From positions 26,602 to 56,152 of the forward strand of contig MU657504.1 in NCBI GenBank assembly GCA_026770575.1: a stretch of 29,551 bases of DNA. Reading direction: 5' to 3'. A program made the translations under genes and the position numbers. Numbering within the stretch: the stretch's first letter is position 1; every line of letters starts with the position of its first letter. Source of the DNA: Pelagophyceae sp. CCMP2097. Its lineage: Eukaryota > Sar > Pelagophyceae. Shown piece after piece: positions 18,898 to 29,551 of this stretch. The notes beneath the pieces were generated by a model. The model did no database searches. It was not told the DNA's origin and saw nothing but the letters and a program-made list of their open reading frames with translations.

Positions 18898-19651
18898 GTA
18901 CTACAAGCAGTGCACTAGCAGCTTAGATCGCTATCGAAAACACATCTTAAAACTTGATTTTTCATGCCCCCGCAAGCCCGTCAAATGACATCCGGCATGT
19001 GTTTACTGTACAGTCTGAGTCTGAATCAAATCGTTCTTATTGAGACAAGGAGAGCTGTGAGCAAGATAAGGTTTGAGTCGCAAGCATCTCGCCGTCGCGC
19101 CGCTTGTCGTGATCCGACTCGGCGCGCACGGGGCCGTCGCGAAACGCGCCGCGCGCCAGCGATCGGATGGGCCTCGCCTCCCCAAGCGATGAAGCCCTTA
19201 GGGTCCAAAGGAGCCGCCCCCCGCCCGACGAACGAGGTCCCCAAAGTTACCTTCGGCCTGTGGACTAGCGAAAACTAGCGAGTCTAAACTTCAATGATAA
19301 CGGGCTTGAATTTGCAAATCCTTGCATCGAAAATTTGGAATCTGCAACCGTTCCGAAAACGTTGTTTAGCGATATTTTTGAAACACGGTCACGACCTAGT
19401 ACAAGATGGTTTCGCCAAGAAACTGATTTTGCATTGCGCGTTTTTTTGGCAAAACTAAAGTGGGCATTGGGCTGAGCTTCCGGCGGCCGCGCACGCACCC
19501 CAAGGAAAAGTCCGCCAGAGCTCTACTTTAACCAAAGAGCGTCTTTTGCAAAAGTTACAGCGATCGAAAGATATAGACACCCTTTTTGTATAAACACACA
19601 CCACATAGTTTCTATAAAAACGGTCACTTTTCTTAAAAAGAGAGAAGAAAC

Positions 19652-19677
19652 GGCCCATTTTTTCAAAAATATGGGCC
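19652..19677. repeat. Inverted repeat / hairpin
   Basis: GGCCCATTTTT pairs with AAAAATATGGGCC, leaving a one- or two-base loop and a small bulge. It sits in an AT-rich noncoding region. Folded in RNA it would give a short stem followed by no U tract, so a Pol III or bacterial-type terminator is unlikely. Confidence 0.6.
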
Positions 19678-20200
19678 AACTGTAGCTTTTTGGTGACAGT
19701 CCCGGGCATTTTAGGTCAGGTATTTCGGTGGTTGCTCGACGTAGCCTTCTTACATACGGCCGTGCGCGGCCATCGGCGGTGGATGAACGAAAATCCGAGG
19801 TCTCCTTGGGTGGTAACGGCCCTCGCCAAAGTCGCCAAATCGATTTTCTCAGCCCATAGAAGACATGCCAAAGTTCATCCGGCACGGCTGGGGGCGTCTC
19901 GGCGCGCTGCATGCGACCCCGGTATCTGTACCTCGAAAGACCGTTTCAAATTTGCCCAAAAAATACTTGACTTTCTTGGCGAAACCATCTTGTAAGCTGG
20001 AGTGTGGCGGCATTAACAGACATTGGAAGTAGTCCCTCTGCTCTGCCTCCGTTTGGCGAGAATCGGACGACGGGGCTGCAGATAATAATAATCATTTAGG
20101 AATCACAGGGCGGCAGAGAGCGCGCTCTCGCGGCCATGTAGCATCCTTTGTTTGCGAAGATCGGGCACCTGGCGCCTGCGCTACACCCGCCCAAAGGTCG

Positions 20201-21005
20201 CGAATAGTCCCGGACTATAGGCGGGGTTAAAGGTCGGCGGCGAGGTCGGGCCGACCCACCTCCAGTGCCCCCTATACGGGCGTGAACGCAAGGCTGCGCC
20301 GTGCCGTGCAGGGCACGAGTGCTGAGGGCAAGTCTGCGAGACCCTCGGGGCCACCGACCGTCGGAGAGATCGACGAAAATTTGAAACTAACCATACTTGC
20401 AGGGGCCGCCGTGACATGGGCCGCGGGGCCTTTGTGTGCTGCGCTTGGTGCGCGTGCCGGTCCTCGCTCGTCACCGCGAGCGGCCCGCGGTGCGCGGCAG
20501 CGGCGGCTTCACCGTGCCCTTGGAAAGGACCACCTAGACCGTGTGTCGTTTGAAACGCTACGACGCCGAGACGATGCGCGTCACGCACCATCTTCACCGC
20601 GTCGTCCGCCCGCGGGTTGGCCTTGGGCGCCATGCTGGGCGCGCCGCCAGCGGCTGAAACGGGCCCGCACCCACGCCTGGCGCCCCACGAGTTCAAACTT
20701 TTCCTCGGACTATCATCGGACTATCAAATTCTCTACTTTCGACCGCAGCTGCGCGACGGCGCGGTCGAATTAGACAAAACTGTTTGACCCATGTTGTAGC
20801 GGCAGCCTTCCTCTTTCCAACGCCGTATCTAACTCCAACAGAGCCGCGCGCGTCGAGGCTGCAGAAGCACCAATGTCTGTTAATTGCGCCTTTAATAGTC
20901 CGGCAAAAAAAACGCCAATGCTTGTAGTAGAAAGCGACACTACGTCAGCGGCCGAGTCGGCCCGGTGCGCGGCGCGCAGTCGCTCCAGGCTCGTCTCGTC
21001 GGGCG
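20201..21005. other. Noncoding upstream flank of the WD40 gene
   Basis: A perfect palindrome with one central base (ATAGTCC C GGACTAT, 20204-20218) is followed by a tandem pair TCGGACTATCA at 20705-20725 and an inverted ATAGTCCGG at 20895. These echo one another and may be remnants of terminal inverted repeats. Open frames of 160-170 residues exist on both strands between 20181 and 20773 but are proline/arginine-rich and mutually antisense; I call none. The end of the stretch should contain the promoter of the WD40 gene. Confidence 0.4.
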
Positions 21006-22169
21006 ATGGGTGCTTTTTGCAGTACCTGCAGTACCGCCGGGCGGCCGAGCAAGTCTTGTCCTCTCACGGGCGTCGCCCACACGCACGACGTCCTCGTCGC
21101 GCCGCGGCCGTGCGTCCCGGGGAGGGCGTGCGTCGCGCGCTGCGCCGTCTTCGAGAACCTCGACCTGCTCACGGCCATCCTCCGCCTCGCGGCGTCGACG
21201 GAGGCGCTCCACGTGACGAAGCACGTCGCCCAGGACGCGCGAGGCGCCGCGCGGGCCGTGCGCAAGTTCATCTGGCAGGATCGCATCGCCCAGGGCCGAG
21301 CCGTCCTCGAGGGCCACACCGGCACGGTCTGGAGCTGCGCGCTCTCGCCCGACGGCAAGCGCCTCATGACGGCGAGCTGGGACAAGACGGCCAAGCTCTG
21401 GGACGCCGAGACGGGCGCGCTGCTGAGGACACTCAAGAGGCACACGAGCTCGGTCAACGGCTGCGCGTTCTCGCCCGACGGCGAGCGCGTCGCGACGGCG
21501 AGCGGCGACTCGACGGCGTGTCTCTGGGACGCCGCGACGGGCGCGCTGCAGGCGTCGCTCGAGCACCCCAACTTTGTCAACAGCTGCGCGTTCTCGCCCG
21601 ACGGCAAGCGCGTCGCGACGGCGACCAACGGCAATGCGGCGCTGCTCTGGGACGCCGAGACGGGCGCGCTGCTGCTGACGCTCGAGGGCCACCAGACCGT
21701 GGTCAAGAGCTGCACCTTCTCCCCCAACGGCGAGCGCGTCGTCACGGCGAGCTGGGACAAGACGGCGCGGCTCTGGGACGCCAAGACGGGCGCGCTGCTG
21801 ACGACGCTCGAGGGACACACCGACTTGGTGATGAGCTCCGCGTTCTCGCCCGACGGCACGCGCGTCGTCACGGCGAGCAGGGACCTGACGGCCAAGCTCT
21901 GGGACGCCGAGACGGGCGCGCTCCAGACGACGCTCGAGGGGCATAAGCACTTGGTCATGTGCTGCGCGTTCTCGCCCGACGGCACGCGCGTCGTCACGGC
22001 GAGCTGGGATAAGACGGTGCGTCTATGGGACGCCGGGACGGGCGCGCTGCAGAAAACGCTCCGGGGGCACACCGACTTCGTAACCAGCTGCGCGTTCTCG
22101 AGCGACGGCGAGCGCGTCGTCACGGCGGGCGACGACAAGACGGCGCGGCTCTGGGACGTCGCACTCTAG
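21006..22169 (+). CDS. Seven-blade WD40 repeat protein with predicted N-terminal acylation
   Basis: Intronless gene for 387 residues. The start ATG at 21006 is chosen because the resulting [10 protein letters not shown] is a classic Gly-2 myristoylation signal with Cys-5 and Cys-8 available for palmitoylation, implying membrane anchoring (inferred). Residues about 45-95 are helical ([20 protein letters not shown]). From about 98 come seven WD40 repeats of 41-42 residues, each of the form GHT..[31 protein letters not shown], ending in LWDVAL. Seven repeats close one beta propeller, so this is a complete platform for protein-protein contacts. The repeats are unusually alike (period 126 bases), which suggests recent internal duplication or gene conversion. 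The protein is not assignable to a named family; there is no NACHT, kinase or F-box sequence that I can see. Lack of introns contrasts with its neighbours. Confidence 0.92.
   Translation: [387 protein letters not shown]
21301..22150 (+). repeat. Seven tandem 123-126-bp coding repeats (WD40)
   Basis: The WD40 units are near-identical at DNA level, with recurring GCGTTCTCGCCCGACGGC and CTCTGGGACGCCGAGACGGG blocks every 123-126 bases. Synonymous positions match as well as amino acids, so homogenisation is recent. Confidence 0.9.
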
Positions 22170-22173
22170 GAAT

Positions 22174-22213
22174 CCTACCCTCGCCCACGACCGACCTACC
22201 CTCGCCCACGACC
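22174..22213. repeat. 21-bp tandem duplication
   Basis: CCTACCCTCGCCCACGACC occurs at 22174-22192 and 22195-22213, immediately 3' of the WD40 stop codon. Confidence 0.85.
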
Positions 22214-22261
22214 TCACCGAATCCCTCTTATCCACCAGCTCCGAAGCCCGGCGACCCCTAT

Positions 22262-22314
22262 TGTATCCTTCGCTCGAAGTCGGGTCCTCCGTGTGCCTCG
22301 CGCGCTCTTGTAAT
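22262..22314 (+). repeat. Dispersed repeat, copy 2 (partner at 122-168)
   Basis: Same ordered blocks as at 122-168: TGTATCCTTCG, GGGTCCTCCGTGTGCCTC, CGCGCTCTTGTAAT. It lies in the spacer upstream of the FAH-family gene, as copy 1 lies upstream of the gene at 380; both are in the same orientation relative to the following plus-strand gene. Confidence 0.7.
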
Positions 22315-22429
22315 GAGCAAGCAAGCTCCCCGATTTACCCGATCAAGCTCCCCGATCCACTCCCGAGGAGACGCGCCGCTCAGACGCGCGCCGCCGGAAC
22401 TTCCGCCGGAGGACTCGGACGTGTGAATC

Positions 22430-23295
22430 ATGCGGCGCCTCGTCTTCCCCGCGCCGCAGCTGTCGACGCTGTCGATCGTCGAGGCCCCCGGCGCCGCCGT
22501 GGCGGAGTCGGCGTTTCCTGTTCGCCGCGTCTACTGCGTCGGTCCGTCTCCCGCGTCCGAATCGGGAGCGTGGCGCCCGAGCGTCGTTAAGCGTGGCGGA
22601 CGGCGGACGGCGCGGTGTCCACTGCGGAGCGGCCCTCTATAGGCCGCAACTACTACGAGCACGCTGTGGAGATGGAGGCGCGCCACTCCGTGCTCGCTTT
22701 GGGCGGCGGCGACGCGCGAGCGCCGCCGTTCTTCTTCCAGAAGCCGTCGTACGGCGCAATCGTCGACGCGTCCGGCGGCGTCACGCTTCGTTATCCGTCG
22801 AAGACGAAGCTCGTCGAGTTCGAGTGCGAGCTCGTCGTCGCTCTCTGCGGCGGCGGCGCCTCTTTGAATCACGACGAGGCGCGCGGCGCTGTCTGGGGTT
22901 TCGGAGTCGGCTGCGACCTCACCCGGCGCGACCTGCAGAACGAGGCAAAGGCTTTACGAAGGCCGTGGGAAGCTTCTAAGGCCTTTGACCAGAGCGCGCC
23001 CGTCGGCGCCTTAGTCCCCGTAAACACAATCGACGCCGCCGCGCTCGCCGGCGCTGAAATGACGCTATCGCTCGACGGCGCGGTCAAGCAGACGACGCGC
23101 TTGGACAGGATGGTCTACGACGTCTACGAGACCATTTCCCGCCTCTCGGAGGAATTCGAACTCGCCGTTGGGGACGTCATCTTCACGGGCACACCCGCGG
23201 GCGTCGGCGCAGTCGAGCGCGGCCAAAAGGTCGAGTGCGCCGTGCGCTTCCAAGGCGCGGACGTCGTCCCGCCCTGCGTCTTCACCCTCGCGTAA
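22430..23295 (+). CDS. Fumarylacetoacetate hydrolase (FAH) family protein, FAHD1-like, two exons
   Basis: Exons 22430-22541 and 22643-23295, joined in phase 1 through a 101-nt intron (GTCCGT to CTATAG), give 254 residues. The splice is confirmed because it restores the family motif RVYCVGRNYYEHAVEME across the junction. Other landmarks: FFFQKPSYGAIV; the metal-binding Glu pair in VEFECELVVAL; the Asp-containing FGVGCDLTRRDLQ; WEASKAFDQSAPVG; and the C-terminal GDVIFTGTPAGVGAV. These are the catalytic and Mg/Mn-binding elements of FAH-domain hydrolases. Small members act as acylpyruvate hydrolases or oxaloacetate decarboxylases, often in mitochondria. The N-terminus (MRRLVFPAPQLSTL) is weakly targeting-like but not decisive. 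All key residues appear intact, so an active enzyme is likely; the exact substrate is not. It converges on MCM5, 140 bases away. Confidence 0.93.
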
Positions 23296-23435
23296 CGCAT
23301 CGCGTAACATAGCTCTGAAAACTCGCGCTGGCCCACGGCAGTACTTTAGAAGACGGCCCTCGCCGACTCGGGAGCCCCGCCGCTCTCTCGAGCCATTCTG
23401 GAGCGCGAGCGGATGTCGAGCGCGGCGAGCGTTGG

Positions 23436-26981
<3,546 letters not shown>

Positions 26982-27083
26982 GGCGGGGTCGACGTCGCAA
27001 GGAGCACCGCGCAGAGGTCGCCGAAATTCAAAAAACCTTAAGCTTTGACGAGGGCAACCGTCCGCCGGCATTGTATGAAATGC

Positions 27084-28388
27084 TTAGGATGGGGCGTCGG
27101 CGGCGTCGTCGGCGAGCTGGAGCGTCGGCACGCGCCGCCGGCTCTCGGGCGCGGGCGGCTCCTCGTCAAAGTCGGAGAGGAGGTTCATCAAGGAAGAACT
27201 CATCAGCGCCGCACCTGCGGGAGCAGCGTCGATGCATTCCACCGAGGCTTTGGCGCGGACCTGCTTTGGCGCCGAGCCGCCGGATCACGCCGGCATCGAA
27301 TTCGTCGCCCGGTTGGCCCGCGGGCCTCGACGCGTCGTGGTCCAACAAGGCCGGCAGCGCGACGATCTAGCGGCGAAGCATCGCCCCCCCAAGCAAGCAA
27401 GCAAGCACATCGCCCCGCACGGCCCCGCAAGCCCCCCCGGCTCGGCGGCGCGGGCACGCACGGCGAAGTCGATGCAGGCGAGGGCGGCGGGGAGCGCCTC
27501 TGCGGGCGAGATTGGGGGCACGTCGCCATACGGGTGCGCAATCGCGAGCAGCGTCTCCTTGAGCGCCGCGCCGTCGCCGCCCAGGACATCGCCAAAGTGC
27601 GACCGCACCTGCTGCGCCCGGTACAGCACGCCCAGGCCCACGCTCTGCGCCCGCTCCTACGGGAGCGCCGTCGCGGCCGGAATACGCGCGGCGGCCGCCC
27701 CGGGGTTGCGGGGCGCACGATCTTCTCGCTCAGCGTCGCCGCCTGGCTGGACGGCGGCGGCGGTGGTCCGGGGTGCGGCTGCGGCGCATCGGCGGCCTCG
27801 CGCGGCCGCCTGCGCACCAGCGCATCATACGAGCGCACCGAATGGAATCCTGTGGACATCTGTGGCAGGAAAGTCGCCTCGGGGACGGACCGGTCCGCGG
27901 CGCCCCAGCCGGCGGCGGGCCGCTCGTTGAGGACCTCCGCCGCGACGTCGCGCGCGGCTGCGAGGGCGTCCGCGAGGCACTCCGCGCGCTGCCGCGCCAG
28001 CAGCTGCGCCGTGCGCGTCCGCTCCTCGAAGAGCGCGAGCCTGTCAAAGGCGCCGTCGTCATGCAACCGGTCGACGCGCCGCGCAGACGCCGTGCGCACT
28101 CTAGCGCTGCGACCTTGGCGCTTAAGCCGCCGTTCGCGCCTGCGAGGCAACGCTCGAGCGACGAGTTTACCCCCTGTCCTTCGTTCGAGGGTCCTGGCAT
28201 CCTTCGTGCGAGAGGAGCGACGACGACGCGGGCTACGCGCGGCGCGCTTCCCGCAGCGCCCGCGTCAGCGCCGCCGCCGCCGCGGACGCCTCTCGCCGGC
28301 ACGCCTGGAGCTCGTCCCGCAACTGCGCGGCGTCCTCCTCGGGCGGGCGGACCGCGCCGCCCAGGCTCGCTCCACTGCCTTCGGCCAT
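27084..28388 (-). CDS. Unrecognised coiled-coil protein, about six exons
   Basis: The 3' exons are firm: about 28150-28100, 28040-27719, 27656-27462, 27366-27261 and 27214-27084, with phases 2, 0, 0 and 1 matching. Donors are GTGCGC, GTGCGC, GTGCGT and GTCCGC; the last intron is only 46 nt. A first exon starts at ATG 28386-28388 (MAEGSGASLGGAV) and encodes a helix (QLRDELQACRREASAA), but its junction to exon 2 is unresolved. The N-terminal half is a probable coiled coil (SAKVAALELALFEERTRTAQ, LARQRAECLADALAAARD). A Pro-rich linker follows, then a helical domain (VGLGVLYRAQQVRSHFGDVL, ETLLAIAHPYGDVPPISPAE, ALPALLDHDASRP). The tail is acidic (LMNLLSDFDEEPPAPE). No catalytic motif, signal or membrane span is seen. 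It could be a structural or cytoskeletal protein; I do not recognise the family. It shares a 130-base divergent spacer with the lumen-protein gene. Confidence 0.7.
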
Positions 28389-28518
28389 GCCAGTCACCGT
28401 GCATGCGCACGTCGGCCCTTTCCTAAAAAGTAATTAAAAACAAAACAAAAACTTTACTTCAGCGATATCGTATCATAAACCGTGAGCGCGCGCTCGACGT
28501 CGCGCGACGAGGCTAGTC
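28389..28518. promoter_or_regulatory. Putative bidirectional promoter region
   Basis: Only 130 bases separate the divergent ATGs of the coiled-coil gene (-) and the thylakoid-lumen gene (+). An AT-rich core (AAAAAGTAATTAAAAACAAA, 28423-28448) stands out from the GC-rich surroundings. No canonical TATA box is placed with confidence. The promoter role is inferred from position and composition. Confidence 0.45.
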
Positions 28519-29161
28519 ATGCTGCGGCTGTGCGTCCTGGCGGTGGGTTGGGCGTGTGCCTCTGCGCTGGCACCGCGGCCGCTGGCCCGGCGGCGCGGCG
28601 TGCTTACGGGTTTCGGCGGCGCCGCAGCGCTGCAGCTGGCGCCTCTGGCCGCGAGCGCATCGGTGAAGAAGTACAGCGTCGAGGACGCAAAGGCCGCCAT
28701 TTCCGAGATCAAGGCGGCGCGAAACGCGCTGAACAACGTCGACGCGCTCCTCGCGGCGAACGACTTTGACGCCGTCGACGTCCGCTGCGGCGTCCTGCGC
28801 GAGGAACGGCGCCTTTGTCACCTTGCGCCGACGCGGATCCTAGGCGCTGCTCGGATCGGCGCCGGTGTCGGAATTCGAAAAGGACGCGACAGTGATTCTG
28901 CAGGCGCCGGTTTTATCGGCAGAGGATAAGAAAGCCATTGGCACAATCAAGCGGTGAGGTCTTTGCACGCGTCGCTCGCGAGAGTGGACTCACGTAGGCT
29001 TTTGTAGGTATGGCGTCGGGGCTGACGTTACCATCATGCTCGGCGGGCTCAAGGCCGCCTCCGCGGAATCCAACGGCGGAGACTGCCGTAACTACCTCGC
29101 CAAAGCCAAGTCAGCACTCGACGAGCTCATCCTCATCGCAAAGGGCGGCGGCCTCAAATAG
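28519..29161 (+). CDS. Plastid thylakoid-lumen protein, PsbQ/Psb31-like four-helix type, three exons
   Basis: Exons 28519-28779, 28844-28953 and 29008-29161, joined in phases 0 and 2, give 174 residues. Donors are GTCCGC and GTGAGG, acceptors CCTAG and TGTAG. The N-terminus is tripartite. A secretory signal (MLRLCVLAVGWACASA) ends at ASA|LAP, close to the ASA-FAP plastid-import motif of red-lineage secondary plastids. A short transit part follows, then RRRGVLTGFGGAAAL ending in an AxA site, a twin-arginine (Tat) signal for the thylakoid lumen. The mature part of about 125 residues is all-helical with lysine/alanine heptads (DAKAAISEIKAARNALNNV, SALDELILIAKGGGLK). Size, targeting and helix content fit extrinsic photosystem II proteins of the PsbQ/Psb31 kind, but I cannot pick the exact family; an unrelated lumen protein is possible. 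It proves a phototrophic, ochrophyte-type host. Confidence 0.85.
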
Positions 29162-29551
29162 TCTAAGGCCACCCGCCGCAAGCCCGAGGATTGACCCAAA
29201 CCGACTCGCAAGCTCAGTGCATGCCCAGGCTGCCCATCATGGCAGGAGGGGCACGATCCTACTGCGATCGCACGCTGGGCCTTTGGTGCATGCGGCACTC
29301 CGCCGTGACTCCGGTGCATGGATCGATTTAGAGCCTGAATATACGGAATTTTTGCGGTGTAAAGGATTGCGGTCTGCGGCCTTACGGACTTCCAACGGCC
29401 ATACCGCAAACCTTTATTAAAAATTAGACAGCTTCACTTTTTTCAAGCTACTTTCAAGCTGACCTCGCACTTTGCATAACGTCGCCTAAAACGCTTTAAC
29501 GAGCAAGAACCAAGCCGACTAAGCTATGCGCATCTCCTGCTGACGCCGATG
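29162..29551. other. Right-edge intergenic sequence
   Basis: 3' flank of the lumen-protein gene. Composition falls from GC-rich to AT-rich around 29340-29440 (ATTAAAAATTAGACAG). Imperfectly inverted GCGGT/ACCGC motifs occur near 29354 and 29402. No gene or RNA is recognised, though a gene starting beyond the window cannot be excluded. Confidence 0.4.

Larger units (their letters stand above)
18553..20200. other. Gene-poor stretch with short repeats and hairpins
   Basis: No supportable gene. A 16-base direct repeat (18736-18751, 18882-18897) and a hairpin at 19652-19677 are listed separately. From about 19270 to 19690 the DNA is AT-rich with A and T runs. Short open frames occur on both strands without family features. 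A small (AAT)n patch (ATAATAATAATCATTT) lies near 20081-20097. Confidence 0.45.
22170..22429. other. Spacer between WD40 and FAH-family genes
   Basis: Contains a 21-bp tandem duplication (CCTACCCTCGCCCACGACC at 22174-22192 and 22195-22213), the second copy of the dispersed repeat (22262-22314), and a local duplication of CAAGCTCCCCGAT near 22324 and 22345. No gene is seen. Confidence 0.6.

Noticed and set aside
20181..20773. Overlapping open frames on both strands upstream of the WD40 gene.
   Set aside because: Arg/Pro/Ala-rich on both strands with no motif or splice support; fits random open frames in GC-rich DNA.
20940..22138. Long minus-strand frames (336 and 397 codons) antisense to the WD40 gene.
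   Set aside because: They are periodic only because the WD40 repeats are; no independent start, domain or splice signals.

Overview
This window looks like nuclear DNA from a GC-rich, intron-bearing, photosynthetic eukaryote, most likely an ochrophyte (stramenopile) alga of the pelagophyte type such as Aureococcus. The organism name is inference. The support is: eukaryotic housekeeping genes (ribosomal protein eS6, replicative helicase subunit MCM5, an SLC35C2-like Golgi transporter, an SR-rich nuclear protein); many short spliceosomal introns (46 to about 210 nt); and a gene at the right end whose product starts with a secretory signal ending ASA|LAP, followed by a twin-arginine thylakoid signal. 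That last arrangement is expected for a lumen protein of a red-lineage secondary plastid. There are no operons, Shine-Dalgarno sites or bacterial genes.

Layout. 0.4-1.1 kb: small unknown three-exon gene (+). 1.26-2.0 kb: eS6 (-). 2.3-7.3 kb: very large low-complexity protein ending in leucine-rich repeats (-, four exons). 7.9-9.6 kb: SR-rich protein with a folded C-terminus (-). 9.9-11.1 kb: secreted protein with two tandem allene-oxide-cyclase/dirigent-like barrels (-). 11.5-13.3 kb: SLC35C2-like transporter (+). 13.8-16.8 kb: tandem cluster of an unrecognised two-module family (+). 16.9-21.0 kb: gene-poor, less GC-rich stretch with an assembly gap, tRNA-like fragments and short repeats. 21.0-22.2 kb: intronless seven-blade WD40 protein with an acylation-type N-terminus (+). 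22.4-23.3 kb: fumarylacetoacetate-hydrolase family enzyme (+). 23.4-27.0 kb: complete eleven-exon MCM5 (-). 27.1-28.4 kb: unrecognised coiled-coil gene (-). 28.5-29.2 kb: plastid thylakoid-lumen protein (+).

Exon structures were built by hand from reading frame, splice phase and, where the family is known, protein similarity. For most introns the phases agree on both sides, and this is stated gene by gene. The genes do not form one pathway; this is an ordinary compact algal gene neighbourhood. The less ordinary features are a splice-donor set rich in GTGCG and GTCCG, a well-supported GC-AG intron directly after the Walker B motif of MCM5, introns flanked by repeated AG|GT sites, a duplicated barrel module that carries its own intron, and the tandem two-module family at 13.8-16.8 kb.
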